A stretch of 64,000 nucleotides of DNA from JBLNDJ01 sp050261515 (GCA_050261515.1 JBLNDJ010000058.1:62001-126000); one strand, 5' to 3'. Shown: positions 45,437 to 54,623, counted from the stretch's first letter. Program-made: numbers and translations. Notes: generated by a model from the letters alone, not told the origin.

Positions 45437-46318
45437 ATGAACGGCGCCATCATCGTCAACAAGCCCGAGGGCTGGACTTCGCACGACGCGGTGAACAAAG
45501 TCCGCAAGCTCGCCGGCACCCGGCGCGTCGGCCACCTCGGCACGCTCGACCCGATGGCGACCGGCGTGCTCCCCCTCGTCCTCGACGGAGCCACCCGCCT
45601 GGCGCAGTTCTACGTCAAGAGCGAAAAGGTCTACGACGCCGTCGTCCGCTTCGGCTATTCCACCGACAGCTACGACCGCGACGGCGAGCCCACCTCGCCC
45701 GTCACCGAGCCCACCGTCACCCGCGACGAGATCGAGCCGCTGCTCGCTCGCTTCCGCGGCACGTTTCTCCAGACGCCCCCGCCCGTCTCGGCGAAAAAAA
45801 TCGCCGGCGTCCCCGCCTACAAGCTCGCGCGCAAAAAGGCGCAGGTGGAGTTGAAGCCCGTCGAAGTCACCATCTCCTCGCTCGAACTCCTCCAGTGCAG
45901 CGGCGCGGAGGCGCGCATGATCGTCCAGTGCTCGGCCGGAACCTATCTGCGCGCGCTGGCGCACGATCTCGGGAAACTGCTCGGCTGCGGCGCGTTCCTC
46001 ACGAAACTCACGCGCACACGTTCGGGGGATTTCACCATCGAGCAGGCGCGCACCATCGAGCAGCTCGAACAACTCGTCGCCGAGGACCGCCTCATCGAAG
46101 CCCTGGTCCCCGCCGCCGAAATGCTCCCGCAGTGGCCCACCGAATTCGTAGACACTCTGACGGCGACCTTCATCCGCCAGGGACGCGATTTCCGCGTCTC
46201 GCCGTTCCAGGTGCGGCCCGGCTCAAAATACGTGAAGGCCGTGGGCCAGCACGGAGAGCTGATCGCCATCGGCGAAGCGCGGCTGCCGAACCTGTATCAC
46301 CCTATTTTGGTGTTGTAA
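45437..46318 (+). CDS. truB: tRNA pseudouridine-55 synthase
   Basis: A 293-residue TruB. The start MNGAIIVNKPEGWTSHDAVN and the catalytic GHLGTLDPMATGVLPL (Asp about 43) are diagnostic. It converts U55 of tRNAs to pseudouridine. AGGA lies just before the ATG at 45437. Its 3' end overlaps that of convergent glmU by 17 bases. Confidence 0.96.
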   Translation: MNGAIIVNKPEGWTSHDAVNKVRKLAGTRRVGHLGTLDPMATGVLPLVLDGATRLAQFYVKSEKVYDAVVRFGYSTDSYDRDGEPTSPVTEPTVTRDEIEPLLARFRGTFLQTPPPVSAKKIAGVPAYKLARKKAQVELKPVEVTISSLELLQCSGAEARMIVQCSAGTYLRALAHDLGKLLGCGAFLTKLTRTRSGDFTIEQARTIEQLEQLVAEDRLIEALVPAAEMLPQWPTEFVDTLTATFIRQGRDFRVSPFQVRPGSKYVKAVGQHGELIAIGEARLPNLYHPILVL

Positions 46319-47687
46319 GGCGCTTCCTGACCCAGCCCTCTTTGACCGTCTGCCGCGCGCGCCCGAGCGCGAGCGATTCGGCGGGCACCGGCTCGGTCAC
46401 CACCGACCCCGCCCCCACATAGGCATTCGCGCCGATCTCCACCGGCGCCACCAGCGTCGAGTTGCTGCCCACGAACGCGCCCTCGCCGATCTCCGTGTGA
46501 TTCTTGCGCACGCCGTCGTAGTTGCACGTGATCGTCCCGGCCCCGATGTTGACCTTGGCTCCGACCGTGGAATCGCCCAGGTACGCCAGGTGCATCGCCT
46601 TCGCGCCCGGGCCGACCTGGCTGTTCTTCACCTCGACGAAGTTTCCCACCTGCGCGCCGGCCTTCACCACGGCGTTCATGCGAAGCCGCGCGTACGGTCC
46701 CGCCACCACCCCGCGCTCGATACGGCTCGCATCGATCATGCTGAACGGCCGTACCTCCACTTCATCGCCAAGCTCGGAATCGCGAACGATCGAGCACGCC
46801 CCGATCCTGCAATCCTCGCCAATCGTCGTCTTGCCGAGAATGCGGGCGAACGGCTCGACAACGGTATCGATGCCGATTTGCACTCCGCTATCGATCGTGA
46901 CCGTTTCAGGCTTCTCGATCGTCACGCCGGAGAGCATGAGTTGCATGGTCTTTCGCCTGCGGAATACCGCGTCCACCACCGCCAGATCGGCGCGCGAGTT
47001 GATGCCCAGCACCTCGGTCGGGTCTTCGAGCAGCAACGGAACGGTGGCGTAGCCCGCCTTGCGCAGCAGCTCGACCATATCCGTCAGATAGACCTCGCCC
47101 GATGCCGGATTCGGAGTTATCTCCGCCAGGTACTTCCACAGCAGGTCCCCGCGGAAGCAGTAGATTCCGGAATTGATCTCCCGCACCGCCAGTTCCTCGG
47201 GCGTGCCGGCTTTCTGCTCGACGATCGCGCGCACCGCGCCATCCGGCCCGCGCAGGATGCGCCCGTATCCGGTGGGATCGTCCAGCACGGTCGTGATCAC
47301 GGCGGCGGCCGTGTTTTCGCCGCGCTGTACCTCGACGAGCCGGCGCAGCGTCGCAGGCGAAAGCAGCGGGCAATCCCCGTAGAGCACCATCACGTCGCCG
47401 CCGAGCGGTGCGATGCGGTTCCGGCACTCCCTGAGCGCGTGGCCCGTGCCCGCCTGCTGCGCCTGCAACACGAACCCGACCCCGCGCGCGGCGAGCGCGG
47501 CTTCGACCCGCTCCGCCTGGTGGCCCACAACCACGAAAATGCGGCCGGGCGGCGCCAGTTCGCTTGCGGCCGCGACCACGTGCTCCACCAGCGGCATGCC
47601 GCCCGCCTCGTGCAACACCTTTGCCTTTTTCGATTTCATGCGCGTGCCCAGGCCTGCGGCGAGGATGACGACCGTCAAATTGTCCAT
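46302..47687 (-). CDS. glmU: Bifunctional GlcNAc-1-P uridyltransferase / GlcN-1-P acetyltransferase
   Basis: A 461-residue enzyme making UDP-GlcNAc for cell wall and lipid A. The N-terminal nucleotidyltransferase has LAAGLGTRMKSKKAKVLH, the middle YGDCPLL; the C-terminal half is a left-handed beta helix of hexapeptide repeats ending with VNIGAGTITCNYDG. It lies five bases after the VWFA-like gene on the same strand. Confidence 0.97.
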   Translation of the reverse strand: MDNLTVVILAAGLGTRMKSKKAKVLHEAGGMPLVEHVVAAASELAPPGRIFVVVGHQAERVEAALAARGVGFVLQAQQAGTGHALRECRNRIAPLGGDVMVLYGDCPLLSPATLRRLVEVQRGENTAAAVITTVLDDPTGYGRILRGPDGAVRAIVEQKAGTPEELAVREINSGIYCFRGDLLWKYLAEITPNPASGEVYLTDMVELLRKAGYATVPLLLEDPTEVLGINSRADLAVVDAVFRRRKTMQLMLSGVTIEKPETVTIDSGVQIGIDTVVEPFARILGKTTIGEDCRIGACSIVRDSELGDEVEVRPFSMIDASRIERGVVAGPYARLRMNAVVKAGAQVGNFVEVKNSQVGPGAKAMHLAYLGDSTVGAKVNIGAGTITCNYDGVRKNHTEIGEGAFVGSNSTLVAPVEIGANAYVGAGSVVTEPVPAESLALGRARQTVKEGWVRKRLTTPK

Positions 47688-47692
47688 CGATT

Positions 47693-48826
47693 TCAGTGTA
47701 GCTTCTGAAGCGCTTCGGCCAGATCCGCGGACGAATAAATCGGAAAAACCTTGCCCGAACAGGCGCGCATCACGCGAGCGATCGCGTCCGGCATCACGGG
47801 CTGCGGGAGAGGGATTCCCCGTCTGCTCAAGCTCCTGCGCGGATCGCCGTATGTGCGAGCCCGCCGCCCGGCCGGCAGCGCGAATTCCAGATACGCGTAC
47901 GCCGTTTTGCCCCCGGCGCACCCGGGCGGCGCGAACACGCGCGAATCGTCCAGCGACTGGAAACCCGCAAACACCACCAGATCGTCCGGCGGGGTGCGCA
48001 GTCCTTCCTTCGCCAGCAGCTTCCAGAGAAAATCGCGGTGGCCCGCCGGGTCCTGGAGAACGTCGTAGGAGACCGTGCCGGGGTTGTAAGCCATCAGGCT
48101 ATCGGCGAGGCGCTCGAACTCCTTCCTGCCCGAGACCTCCTCCCGCACCAACTCTTTGTGCTGCGCCAGGCTGAAGGCGACCACCTGCACTCGCTGGAAC
48201 GGCAGGCTGTCGAGAACGGCCCCAACCACTTGCAGCAGGATCGCGTTGCGGTTTTCGTCCGCCGCATGCAGGAAGATGGTGACGCCGCCCGCGCGTTGGC
48301 CCAGGCGCGGCAGCGCCATCCCGGACCACGAGGTCACCTGGCCCGGCCCAAGCGCGGGGCTCGCGCCCTTGCGCGGCTTCACCTCGACATCCCACTGCTT
48401 GCGGCAGACGCGCGCGCCGCTCGCCGCCGCCAGCTCGATGCGGTACGCGCCCTCGCCGGCGTAGAAGGAGCCCGCAATCTCCGCGTCGAATTTCGAGGCG
48501 TCGTTGTCCTGCTCGCCGGCTTCGCCGGGAAGAGTCTGCTCGTCGCGCAGCACAAGCGGCTTTCCGCCGCCGCCCGCCGGAGTGACACGCGTCACGATCT
48601 CGAGCGTGCGCGCGCCCGCTAACAACTGTTCCACCGGGATCTTGATGGAGTACCCAACGCTGTAGACGAGCCGGTACGTCAGCGCAGGCGCGAGCGGGTG
48701 GATCTGGCACGAGAGCCTCTGTTCGCCCGCGTGCGGCACGAGAAGCTGTGCGGCTTCCGGTGAAGCCTCTTGCTGGCCGCGCAGGGCCGCGGCGGCGACG
48801 AGAGCAAAGCAGATCCGGCGGATCAC
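47693..48826 (-). CDS. VWFA-domain-like exported protein
   Basis: A 377-residue exported protein resembling the VWFA-related proteins common in Acidobacteriota. After a signal peptide (IRRICFALVAAAALRG) there is a beta-rich region (about 25-170), then a VWA-like part. The metal-site strand reads VTIFLHAADENRN rather than DxSxS, so the metal site is probably lost. It starts with a GTG and has only a weak ribosome site. Five bases separate it from glmU, so the two may be co-transcribed. Function unknown. Confidence 0.7.
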   Translation of the reverse strand: MIRRICFALVAAAALRGQQEASPEAAQLLVPHAGEQRLSCQIHPLAPALTYRLVYSVGYSIKIPVEQLLAGARTLEIVTRVTPAGGGGKPLVLRDEQTLPGEAGEQDNDASKFDAEIAGSFYAGEGAYRIELAAASGARVCRKQWDVEVKPRKGASPALGPGQVTSWSGMALPRLGQRAGGVTIFLHAADENRNAILLQVVGAVLDSLPFQRVQVVAFSLAQHKELVREEVSGRKEFERLADSLMAYNPGTVSYDVLQDPAGHRDFLWKLLAKEGLRTPPDDLVVFAGFQSLDDSRVFAPPGCAGGKTAYAYLEFALPAGRRARTYGDPRRSLSRRGIPLPQPVMPDAIARVMRACSGKVFPIYSSADLAEALQKLH

Positions 48827-48856
48827 TGTGTCCCGAATAGAGTGTACGCCCGAACG

Positions 48857-49900
48857 CTAGGAGCTTCCAGCTTCCAGCTTCTGAACCACACTCACGTTCC
48901 GCATCGCGCGCCGCTTGCGCCCCTCCTCCGCCAACTCCAGTGCGACCGCGGCCGAAGCAGCCGGGTTGTGCCGGATCTTCTCTCCCTCCTCGAGCAAGTC
49001 GCGGCTTACGATCCGGACCCCCATCCCCTCCAGCCGCTCCAGGTCGTTCTCCACCGGGCGCGCTCTCTCGCGCTCGTATTTCTCAAGCAGCGCGGGGCTC
49101 ACCGGGCGCGTGTTCACGACCACGTAATCGAGCAGGTTCATCCCGGCGTGCTCTGCCAGCGCCGTCACATGATCGGCTGCCGTAAAGTCGATCGTCTCGC
49201 CCGGCTGCCACATCAGGTTCACAAAGCACGCCTTCACCGCGGGTGAGTTCGCGATGGCGTGCGGAATCCCCTCCACCAGAATGTTCGGGATCACGCTGGT
49301 GAACAGCGACCCCGGCCCGAAGGAAATCAGGTCCGCCTCGGCGATCGCGCCGAGCGTCTCCTCGAGAGGCATGCAGCGCGCCGGCTTCAGCTCGATCCGC
49401 CGTATGCGCGAACGCGCCTTGCTGATCCGCGTCTCGCCGAGCACGCGCCTCCCGTCCTCGAGCACGGCCTCGAGCGCCACGTTGGCCGCGGTCGAAGGAT
49501 AGATCCGCCCCGCGATCGCCAGCACTTCCGACGACACCTTCACCGCCTGCGCGAAATCTCCGGTCACCTTCGTGAGCGCGGTCAGGAACAGGTTGCCGAA
49601 GCTGTGGCCCTTCAGGCCGTGCCCGCTCGCGAAGCGGTACTGGAACAGGCGCGAGAGCAGCGCCTCATCCTCCGACAGCGCCACCAGGCAGTTCCGTATG
49701 TCACCCGGCGCCAGCACCTTGAAGTCGCGGCGCAGGCGGCCCGAACTGCCGCCGTCGTCGGCCACCGTCACCACGGCCGTGATATCGGCGAGCGGCGCGG
49801 GCTCCGCGCGCGCGTATGGCTTCAATCCGTGCAGCAGGGTGGAAAGGCCCGACCCGCCGCCGATCAGAACGATCCGCAGCGGCGTTGGTATTTCCGTCAT
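48857..49900 (-). CDS. yvcK: YvcK/CofD-family gluconeogenesis factor
   Basis: A 347-residue protein. IVLIGGGSGLSTLLHGLK at the start and VTVADDGGSSGRLRRDF are signatures of YvcK, a UDP-sugar-binding protein that supports cell shape and growth on gluconeogenic carbon. It is related to CofD but lies near glmU, whose product (UDP-GlcNAc) is a YvcK ligand in Bacillus. The last residues (VQKLEAGSS) come from a dispersed repeat. Confidence 0.94.
   Translation of the reverse strand: MTEIPTPLRIVLIGGGSGLSTLLHGLKPYARAEPAPLADITAVVTVADDGGSSGRLRRDFKVLAPGDIRNCLVALSEDEALLSRLFQYRFASGHGLKGHSFGNLFLTALTKVTGDFAQAVKVSSEVLAIAGRIYPSTAANVALEAVLEDGRRVLGETRISKARSRIRRIELKPARCMPLEETLGAIAEADLISFGPGSLFTSVIPNILVEGIPHAIANSPAVKACFVNLMWQPGETIDFTAADHVTALAEHAGMNLLDYVVVNTRPVSPALLEKYERERARPVENDLERLEGMGVRIVSRDLLEEGEKIRHNPAASAAVALELAEEGRKRRAMRNVSVVQKLEAGSS
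48860..48885. repeat. AGCTTC-type dispersed repeat (copy 2)
   Basis: GAGCTTCCAGCTTCCAGCTT, tandem AGCTTCC units at the 3' end of yvcK that encode its last residues. Related to copies near 43391, 54605 and 61274. Confidence 0.55.
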
Positions 49901-49924
49901 CGTCCTCGCTTCCGTTCCCAGCGG

Positions 49925-50506
49925 TTATCCGGAGATTGCTCTTTCAGGATACAGAAGCTCAAAAACCGGCGAAAGCCGGACGAAGGATGCGAAGTCGGGA
50001 TCGTTTCGCGCGGTGACGCGATTGCGGCTGTGGATCTCAATCGCGCGCCGCAGGTGGTGGCTCGCGCCGTGCGGATCGCCCGCCAGCCCGCGGCAAAGCG
50101 CCAGCGCATAGTGAATATGATCGGCGCCCGGCGCGCGCACGACGGCGTGCTGCAGATGCCGCTCCGCCTCCTGGAGCTTGCGCGCGTTGATCAAGGCGAC
50201 GGCGTAGTTGTAGTGCTCTTCCGGAGTGCGCAGCTCGGGCTCGTGCTTCTCCGTTCGCCGCGCGCACATCTGCGCGCGCAGCCGCGCGCTGTGGGCCATC
50301 TCGCGCCCCGGCCCGCTTGCGGCAGTCTCGAACAGCTCGCGCGCCGCGGCGTACTGCCGCGCGTGAAACAGCGCGATCGCGCGATCAAACGCTTCGGTCT
50401 GCTCGCGTGCATTCACTTGAGGCGCAGCCGCCGGCGCCATTTCAGGCCCGGCGCTCGGGGCGGACTTCTTTTGGGGCGCCGCCTTCCGCCGCGAAGTGGT
50501 AGCCAT
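49925..50506 (-). CDS. Tetratricopeptide-repeat protein
   Basis: A 193-residue cytoplasmic protein. The N-terminus is low complexity (Ala, Pro, Lys). Helical TPR-like units follow: AFDRAIALFHARQYAAAREL, HYNYAVALINARKLQEAERH and IHYALALCRGLAGDPHGAS. TPRs bind other proteins; the partner is unknown. It is 24 bases upstream of yvcK on the same strand. Confidence 0.82.
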   Translation of the reverse strand: MATTSRRKAAPQKKSAPSAGPEMAPAAAPQVNAREQTEAFDRAIALFHARQYAAARELFETAASGPGREMAHSARLRAQMCARRTEKHEPELRTPEEHYNYAVALINARKLQEAERHLQHAVVRAPGADHIHYALALCRGLAGDPHGASHHLRRAIEIHSRNRVTARNDPDFASFVRLSPVFELLYPERAISG

Positions 50507-50571
50507 AGTCGCTATGGAACAAGTAGACTTCTAGCAGATACGAACGCGGTTTGCAAGGGAGTACAGGCGGG

Positions 50572-50721
50572 CTATGCCTTCGGTTCCTCGTCGTCGTAAA
50601 CCGGCACAGAGTCGAGGTCTTCAGCCTCGAATATCTGTCCGCAATTCACACACCGGACGTAATCGACGCCGTCGCGGCGAGCGATGACCTCCGTTCGGTT
50701 ATGCTCGCAGATGGGTTCCAT
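50572..50721 (-). CDS. Zinc-ribbon miniprotein
   Basis: A 49-residue protein with ICEH (Cys5, His7) and RCVNCGQIF (Cys24, Cys27), a zinc-ribbon-like set, and a very acidic tail (DSVPVYDDEEPKA). It is typical of small zinc-binding proteins of unknown function. The ATG at 50721 is divergent from the UvrC-like gene, whose 5' open frame would otherwise overlap it. Confidence 0.7.
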   Translation of the reverse strand: MEPICEHNRTEVIARRDGVDYVRCVNCGQIFEAEDLDSVPVYDDEEPKA

Positions 50722-50772
50722 AAAACGACAGAAGTTACCCCTTATTTTATTCAAGCCGCATGCGGTGTCAAG

Positions 50773-51912
50773 GTGCCATTTCCTGAACCGGAAGTGATTG
50801 AAACGGGCGGTCCGCGCGGGCTCGACGCGCAGCTCGACGCGGTCCCCGACTGCGCCGCCGTCTTCCTGATTCATCCGCGCGAGGGCGCGCCGTATCTCGC
50901 GCGCACGAACCTGCTGCGGCGCCGCCTGAAGCGTCTGCTGGGCGAGCGTGCCGGCGCCTCCCGGCTCCTCAACCTGCGGCTCGTCGCCGCGCGCATCGAA
51001 TACTGGATAGCCGGCTCGCGCCTCGAAGCATCGCTGCTGCACTATCAGGTCGCCGCGCGGCATTTTCCCGAGACCTATCTCGAGATGCTGAAGCTGCGCA
51101 TGCCGCCCTACGTGAAGCTCACGCTCGCGAACCCGTTTCCGCGGACCCTTGTCACCACGCGCCTGGCCGGCGGCCGCGGCCTCTACTACGGCCCGTTCCG
51201 CACGCGCGCCGCCGCCGAGCTGTTCGAAACCCAGATGCTCGACCTGTTCCAGATACGCCGCTGCCAGGAGGACCTCGTGCCCGCGCCCGATCACCCCGGC
51301 TGCATCTACGGCGAGATGAACAAGTGCTTGCGCCCCTGCCAGGCCGCCGTCAGCGCGGAGGAATACCGCGCCGAGGCCGGTCGCGTCGTCGCGTTCCTCC
51401 AAACCGCCGGGCGCTCGTCGCTCGAGCCGCTCGAAGCCGCGCGCGACCGCCTCAGCCAGGAACTGCGTTACGAGGACGCCGCACGCGAGCACCGCCAGAT
51501 CGAGCGCGTCCAGGAAGTGCTCAAGCTGCGCGATGATCTGGTCTGCGACATCGACCATCTGAACGGGCTCGCCGTCAGCCGCTCCATCGAGCCCGGCGCC
51601 GTCGAGCTGCGCTTCGTGCTCGCCGGCTGCTGGCAGGATCCCGTGCGCTTCGGCTCCCTCATCGTGGACGGAAAAACCGTCTCGCTCGATCACCGCCTGC
51701 GCGACATCGCGGCCTCGTTCGAGCCCCGCCGCCCCGCCCTGCAAACGCGCCAGGAGCACCTCGCCCTGCTCGCCCGCTGGCATTACTCGAGCTGGAGCGA
51801 CGGCGAGTGGGTTCCCTTCCCCGATCTAGGTCACATCCCCTACCGCAAACTCGTCCGCGCCATCTCGCGGCAAACGATGAAACCCGGCGAGCCCTCCGGC
51901 GCGTCTCGATGA
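50773..51912 (+). CDS. UvrC-like protein with degenerate GIY-YIG and no nuclease C-terminus
   Basis: A 379-residue relative of excinuclease subunit C. The N-terminal region (AAVFLIHPREGAPYLARTN, then LLRRRLKRLL) has the layout of a GIY-YIG domain but lacks the GIY tripeptide. LYYGPFRTR and KCLRPCQA match UvrC's central segment, and a UvrB-interacting-like helix pair (ERVQEVLKLRDD) follows. UvrC is usually about 600 residues; the RNase H-like half is missing. The GTG at 50773 avoids overlap with the divergent zinc-ribbon gene; an ATG at 50701 is possible. Confidence 0.75.
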   Translation: MPFPEPEVIETGGPRGLDAQLDAVPDCAAVFLIHPREGAPYLARTNLLRRRLKRLLGERAGASRLLNLRLVAARIEYWIAGSRLEASLLHYQVAARHFPETYLEMLKLRMPPYVKLTLANPFPRTLVTTRLAGGRGLYYGPFRTRAAAELFETQMLDLFQIRRCQEDLVPAPDHPGCIYGEMNKCLRPCQAAVSAEEYRAEAGRVVAFLQTAGRSSLEPLEAARDRLSQELRYEDAAREHRQIERVQEVLKLRDDLVCDIDHLNGLAVSRSIEPGAVELRFVLAGCWQDPVRFGSLIVDGKTVSLDHRLRDIAASFEPRRPALQTRQEHLALLARWHYSSWSDGEWVPFPDLGHIPYRKLVRAISRQTMKPGEPSGASR

Positions 51913-51916
51913 TGGG

Positions 51917-52243
51917 ATGAAAAAACTCCTTCCGCTCGCCGCGGCGCTCCTGCTCACCGGCTGTGGCGCGGTCAAAATCGGCAGGATTCTGGACGAGCCG
52001 GCGCGCTACCAGAACCGCACGGTCACCGTGAAGGGAACCGTGGACCGCTCCTTCGGCGCCCTCGTCACAGGCGTCTACGAAGTCGGGGACGGCACCGGCA
52101 AAATCTACGTGCTCTCGAACGGCGGCCCGCCGCGCACGGGAACAAGCGTGAGCGTGAAAGGCCGCGTCGTCAACGGGATCACCGTCGGCCCGCGCTCCTT
52201 CGGCACAACCCTGCGTGAGCAAAGCCGCCACGTGCATTACTAA
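51917..52243 (+). CDS. Small OB-fold lipoprotein
   Basis: A 108-residue lipoprotein (MKKLLPLAAALLLTGCG, lipobox LTGC at 14-17). The mature part reads as an OB-fold of the type in BOF/tRNA_anti-like proteins: RYQNRTVTVKGTVDRSF, YEVGDGTGKIYVLS and VSVKGRVVNG. Ligand unknown. It starts four bases after the UvrC-like stop and ends in overlapping stops with the convergent GH26-like gene. Confidence 0.8.
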   Translation: MKKLLPLAAALLLTGCGAVKIGRILDEPARYQNRTVTVKGTVDRSFGALVTGVYEVGDGTGKIYVLSNGGPPRTGTSVSVKGRVVNGITVGPRSFGTTLREQSRHVHY

Positions 52244-53334
52244 AACACCCCAAATCTCTCCCCTAGGGCGGGCTCGCTCAACACGCGCGCGCCCGCGCCC
52301 ACCTTCTCGCGGAACACACCCGCCAGCGCCGGATTCGCCTGCACGCGCATGTCCGACTCCCCATCCGGATTCATCGCGTCGTTGAAGAACGACGCGTTCC
52401 ACCACGAAAACCCGATCACGCGAGGCCACCGGTTTCCGACCAGATCGTCAAGCGCCGCGCGCGCCCACCGCGCCTGCCCCGCATCGGCAATCGTGCCGAA
52501 CTCGCAAACGATCACGGGCTTACTCGTAAGCTTCACGAGGCGCCGGTATGCGCCATCCATCTGCTCGCGGAACGACGGGTAATATTCGTCGCTCGGCGCC
52601 TGCCGCCCGTACACGCTCAATCCAACCCAATCGATCCACGCGTCGCCCGGATAGTAGCGCTCGAACCGGTTCCACTCATCCAAAGGCTGGTCGTACGGGT
52701 CCGCGTGAAACACCCACCGCACATTGAACGCGCCCTCCTCGCGAGCCATGCGTATGATGTGCCTGTACGCCTCGCGGAACCGTGCGACGCCGTCCTCGTA
52801 CGGCCCGCCCGCGTGGTTCCACAGCCCGTTCCACGGGAACCAGAACCCGTTCACCTCCACGCCGTACTCCGCGAGCAGCGGCGTCCCGAAGGCCCGCGCA
52901 TCGCGCATCCACGCGCGCAATTCGTCGTCGAACCGCCCGCGCAGTATATTTTCCAGCGTGTAGACCGGCTCGGGACACCGGATCGTCCGCCCGCTCAGCA
53001 TCATGAGCCGTATGTAGGGAATGCTGCCGTTGGCGCGGATCGCGGCCGCCGTATCCAGGGGGAACTTCGGACTCTCGTACCAGTTGTGGCAGAAGTAAAC
53101 CCAAGTCGGCCGCTTGCCCGCCGCGCGCTCGAAGGCCGCCACATCCGACGCCGAAACGTCGCTCCCCATTCCGTCGCGCGAGCCGGGAAACACGCCGAAG
53201 TAGAGCTTCCCCGCCGGCGGATCGGCGACGATCATCGACGGCCGCGTCAGCGCCTCACTGCCCGTACCGGACGGGCCCACCGCGGCCAGCGCCAGCATCG
53301 AGACCAGGGCCACGATCCTCGCCGGTGCGGGCAT
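52240..53334 (-). CDS. GH26-like glycoside hydrolase (beta-mannanase type), exported
   Basis: A 364-residue exported protein with a TIM-barrel glycosidase layout. The acid/base Glu is probably in EYGVEVNGFWFPWNG (about 160), which matches the GH26 pattern E-x-N-G-x-W, and the nucleophile is in VIVCEFGT (about 278). GH26 enzymes act on beta-mannans and related beta-1,3-1,4 glucans or xylans; the substrate here is not known. Signal peptide at MPAPARIVALVSMLALAAVG. Confidence 0.8.
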   Translation of the reverse strand: MPAPARIVALVSMLALAAVGPSGTGSEALTRPSMIVADPPAGKLYFGVFPGSRDGMGSDVSASDVAAFERAAGKRPTWVYFCHNWYESPKFPLDTAAAIRANGSIPYIRLMMLSGRTIRCPEPVYTLENILRGRFDDELRAWMRDARAFGTPLLAEYGVEVNGFWFPWNGLWNHAGGPYEDGVARFREAYRHIIRMAREEGAFNVRWVFHADPYDQPLDEWNRFERYYPGDAWIDWVGLSVYGRQAPSDEYYPSFREQMDGAYRRLVKLTSKPVIVCEFGTIADAGQARWARAALDDLVGNRWPRVIGFSWWNASFFNDAMNPDGESDMRVQANPALAGVFREKVGAGARVLSEPALGERFGVF

Positions 53335-53383
53335 ACTTCATCGTAACGCGTGTGATGTCTGCTACCATTCGAGAACCGAATCG

Positions 53384-54007
53384 ATGCGCAAAAGCTTCTA
53401 CGTGTGGACTCGGGATCTGCACCTGTACTTCGGGTTGTTCCTTTGTCCCTTCGTTCTGGTGTTCGCCGTCAGCACCGTGATCTTGAACCATCCGGGCCTC
53501 GCCTCCGAATCGCGAAGCACCGAGCGCGCCGTCGCAGGCATCGCGATCCCCGCCGGCCTCGAACGTCTCGAAGGAATGGAGCGCATTCGAGCCCTCCAGC
53601 CCGTGCTGCGGCAGGCCGGCGTCTCGGGCGAAGTCGAATGGATCACCTATCTCCCGCGGGAATCCCGCATGATCGTTCCCCTCGCCAAGCCCGGCGAAAC
53701 GTCCACGCTGGAACTCGACCTCAAGACGCGCACGGCCACCGTCCGCCGCACAAGCTCGGGCCTCGCCGGCGCGCTCGTTTATCTCCACAAAATGCCCGGC
53801 CCGCACCTCGTGAACATCCGAGGCAACTGGCTGTGGACCGAACTCTGGCGGCCCTTCGCCGACGGCACCGTCTGCCTGCTCCTGTTCCTGAGCCTGAGCG
53901 GCATCTATCTCTGGGCCGTGCTGCGAGCCGAACGCCGCGCGGGCCTGCTGCTGCTCGGCGCCGGATTCGCCATCTTCACGGGGTTGCTCTATGCGCTCGC
54001 CGCTTAA
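53384..54007 (+). CDS. PepSY-type membrane protein, first of a tandem pair
   Basis: A 207-residue protein with an N-terminal helix (YFGLFLCPFVLVFAVSTVIL), a periplasmic PepSY-like domain (about 40-140), and two C-terminal helices. VYLHKMPGP and HLVNIRGNWLW are like PepSY-associated TM proteins, some of which act in iron uptake or membrane redox. It is clearly homologous to the next gene along its whole length. Its end overlaps the next gene's start by 17 bases. Confidence 0.8.
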   Translation: MRKSFYVWTRDLHLYFGLFLCPFVLVFAVSTVILNHPGLASESRSTERAVAGIAIPAGLERLEGMERIRALQPVLRQAGVSGEVEWITYLPRESRMIVPLAKPGETSTLELDLKTRTATVRRTSSGLAGALVYLHKMPGPHLVNIRGNWLWTELWRPFADGTVCLLLFLSLSGIYLWAVLRAERRAGLLLLGAGFAIFTGLLYALAA

Positions 54008-54623
54008 GACCGCCGAAGCCTGGAACCGCCGCCTGCACTACTACGCCGGCCTGCTCCTGCTGCCCTTCCTGGCCCTGTTCGCTTTCACCGGCCTGATCCT
54101 GAATCACCCCAAGTGGACCTTCGCCGAATTCTGGCCCACGCGCCACGAAGTCGCGTTCGAGCGCCCCGTCGCCAAGCCGGCAGGAGCAACCGATCTCGAA
54201 AAAGCCCGCGACCTCATGCGCCAACTCGGCGTCTCCGGCGAAATCGACTGGACCACCACCCACCCGAGCTCAAACCGCTTCGACTTCCGCGTCTCGCGCC
54301 CCGGAACGCTCCTCGAAATCAAAACCGACCTCGACCGCGGCACCGCCACCGTAAAGCGCATTCAAACCAACACCTGGGGCATCGTACACATGCTCCATAC
54401 GTTCACGGGAGTCCGGACAACAGACCCCGACAACCATCGGGACTGGCTCTTCACCTACCTCTGGAGCGCTTCAATGGACGCCGTAGCCGCAGGCCTGGCT
54501 CTCATGGCGCTCGGAAGCATCTGGATGTGGTACCGCCTCAAAACCAAGCGCCGCCTGGGAGCCCTGGTCCTGGCATCCGGATTCGCCGCCACGGCCCTCT
54601 TCCTTCTGGCTCCGGGCTTCTGA
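53991..54623 (+). CDS. PepSY-type membrane protein, second of a tandem pair
   Basis: A 210-residue homologue of the preceding protein with the same plan: helix HYYAGLLLLPFLALFAFTGL, a periplasmic domain with DLMRQLGVSGEIDW, then helices including GLALMALGSIWMWYRLK. The matched segments (LRQAGVSGEVEW and MRQLGVSGEIDW) and the shared helix-ILNHP junction show a tandem duplication. The two probably act as a pair. Confidence 0.8.
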   Translation: MRSPLKTAEAWNRRLHYYAGLLLLPFLALFAFTGLILNHPKWTFAEFWPTRHEVAFERPVAKPAGATDLEKARDLMRQLGVSGEIDWTTTHPSSNRFDFRVSRPGTLLEIKTDLDRGTATVKRIQTNTWGIVHMLHTFTGVRTTDPDNHRDWLFTYLWSASMDAVAAGLALMALGSIWMWYRLKTKRRLGALVLASGFAATALFLLAPGF

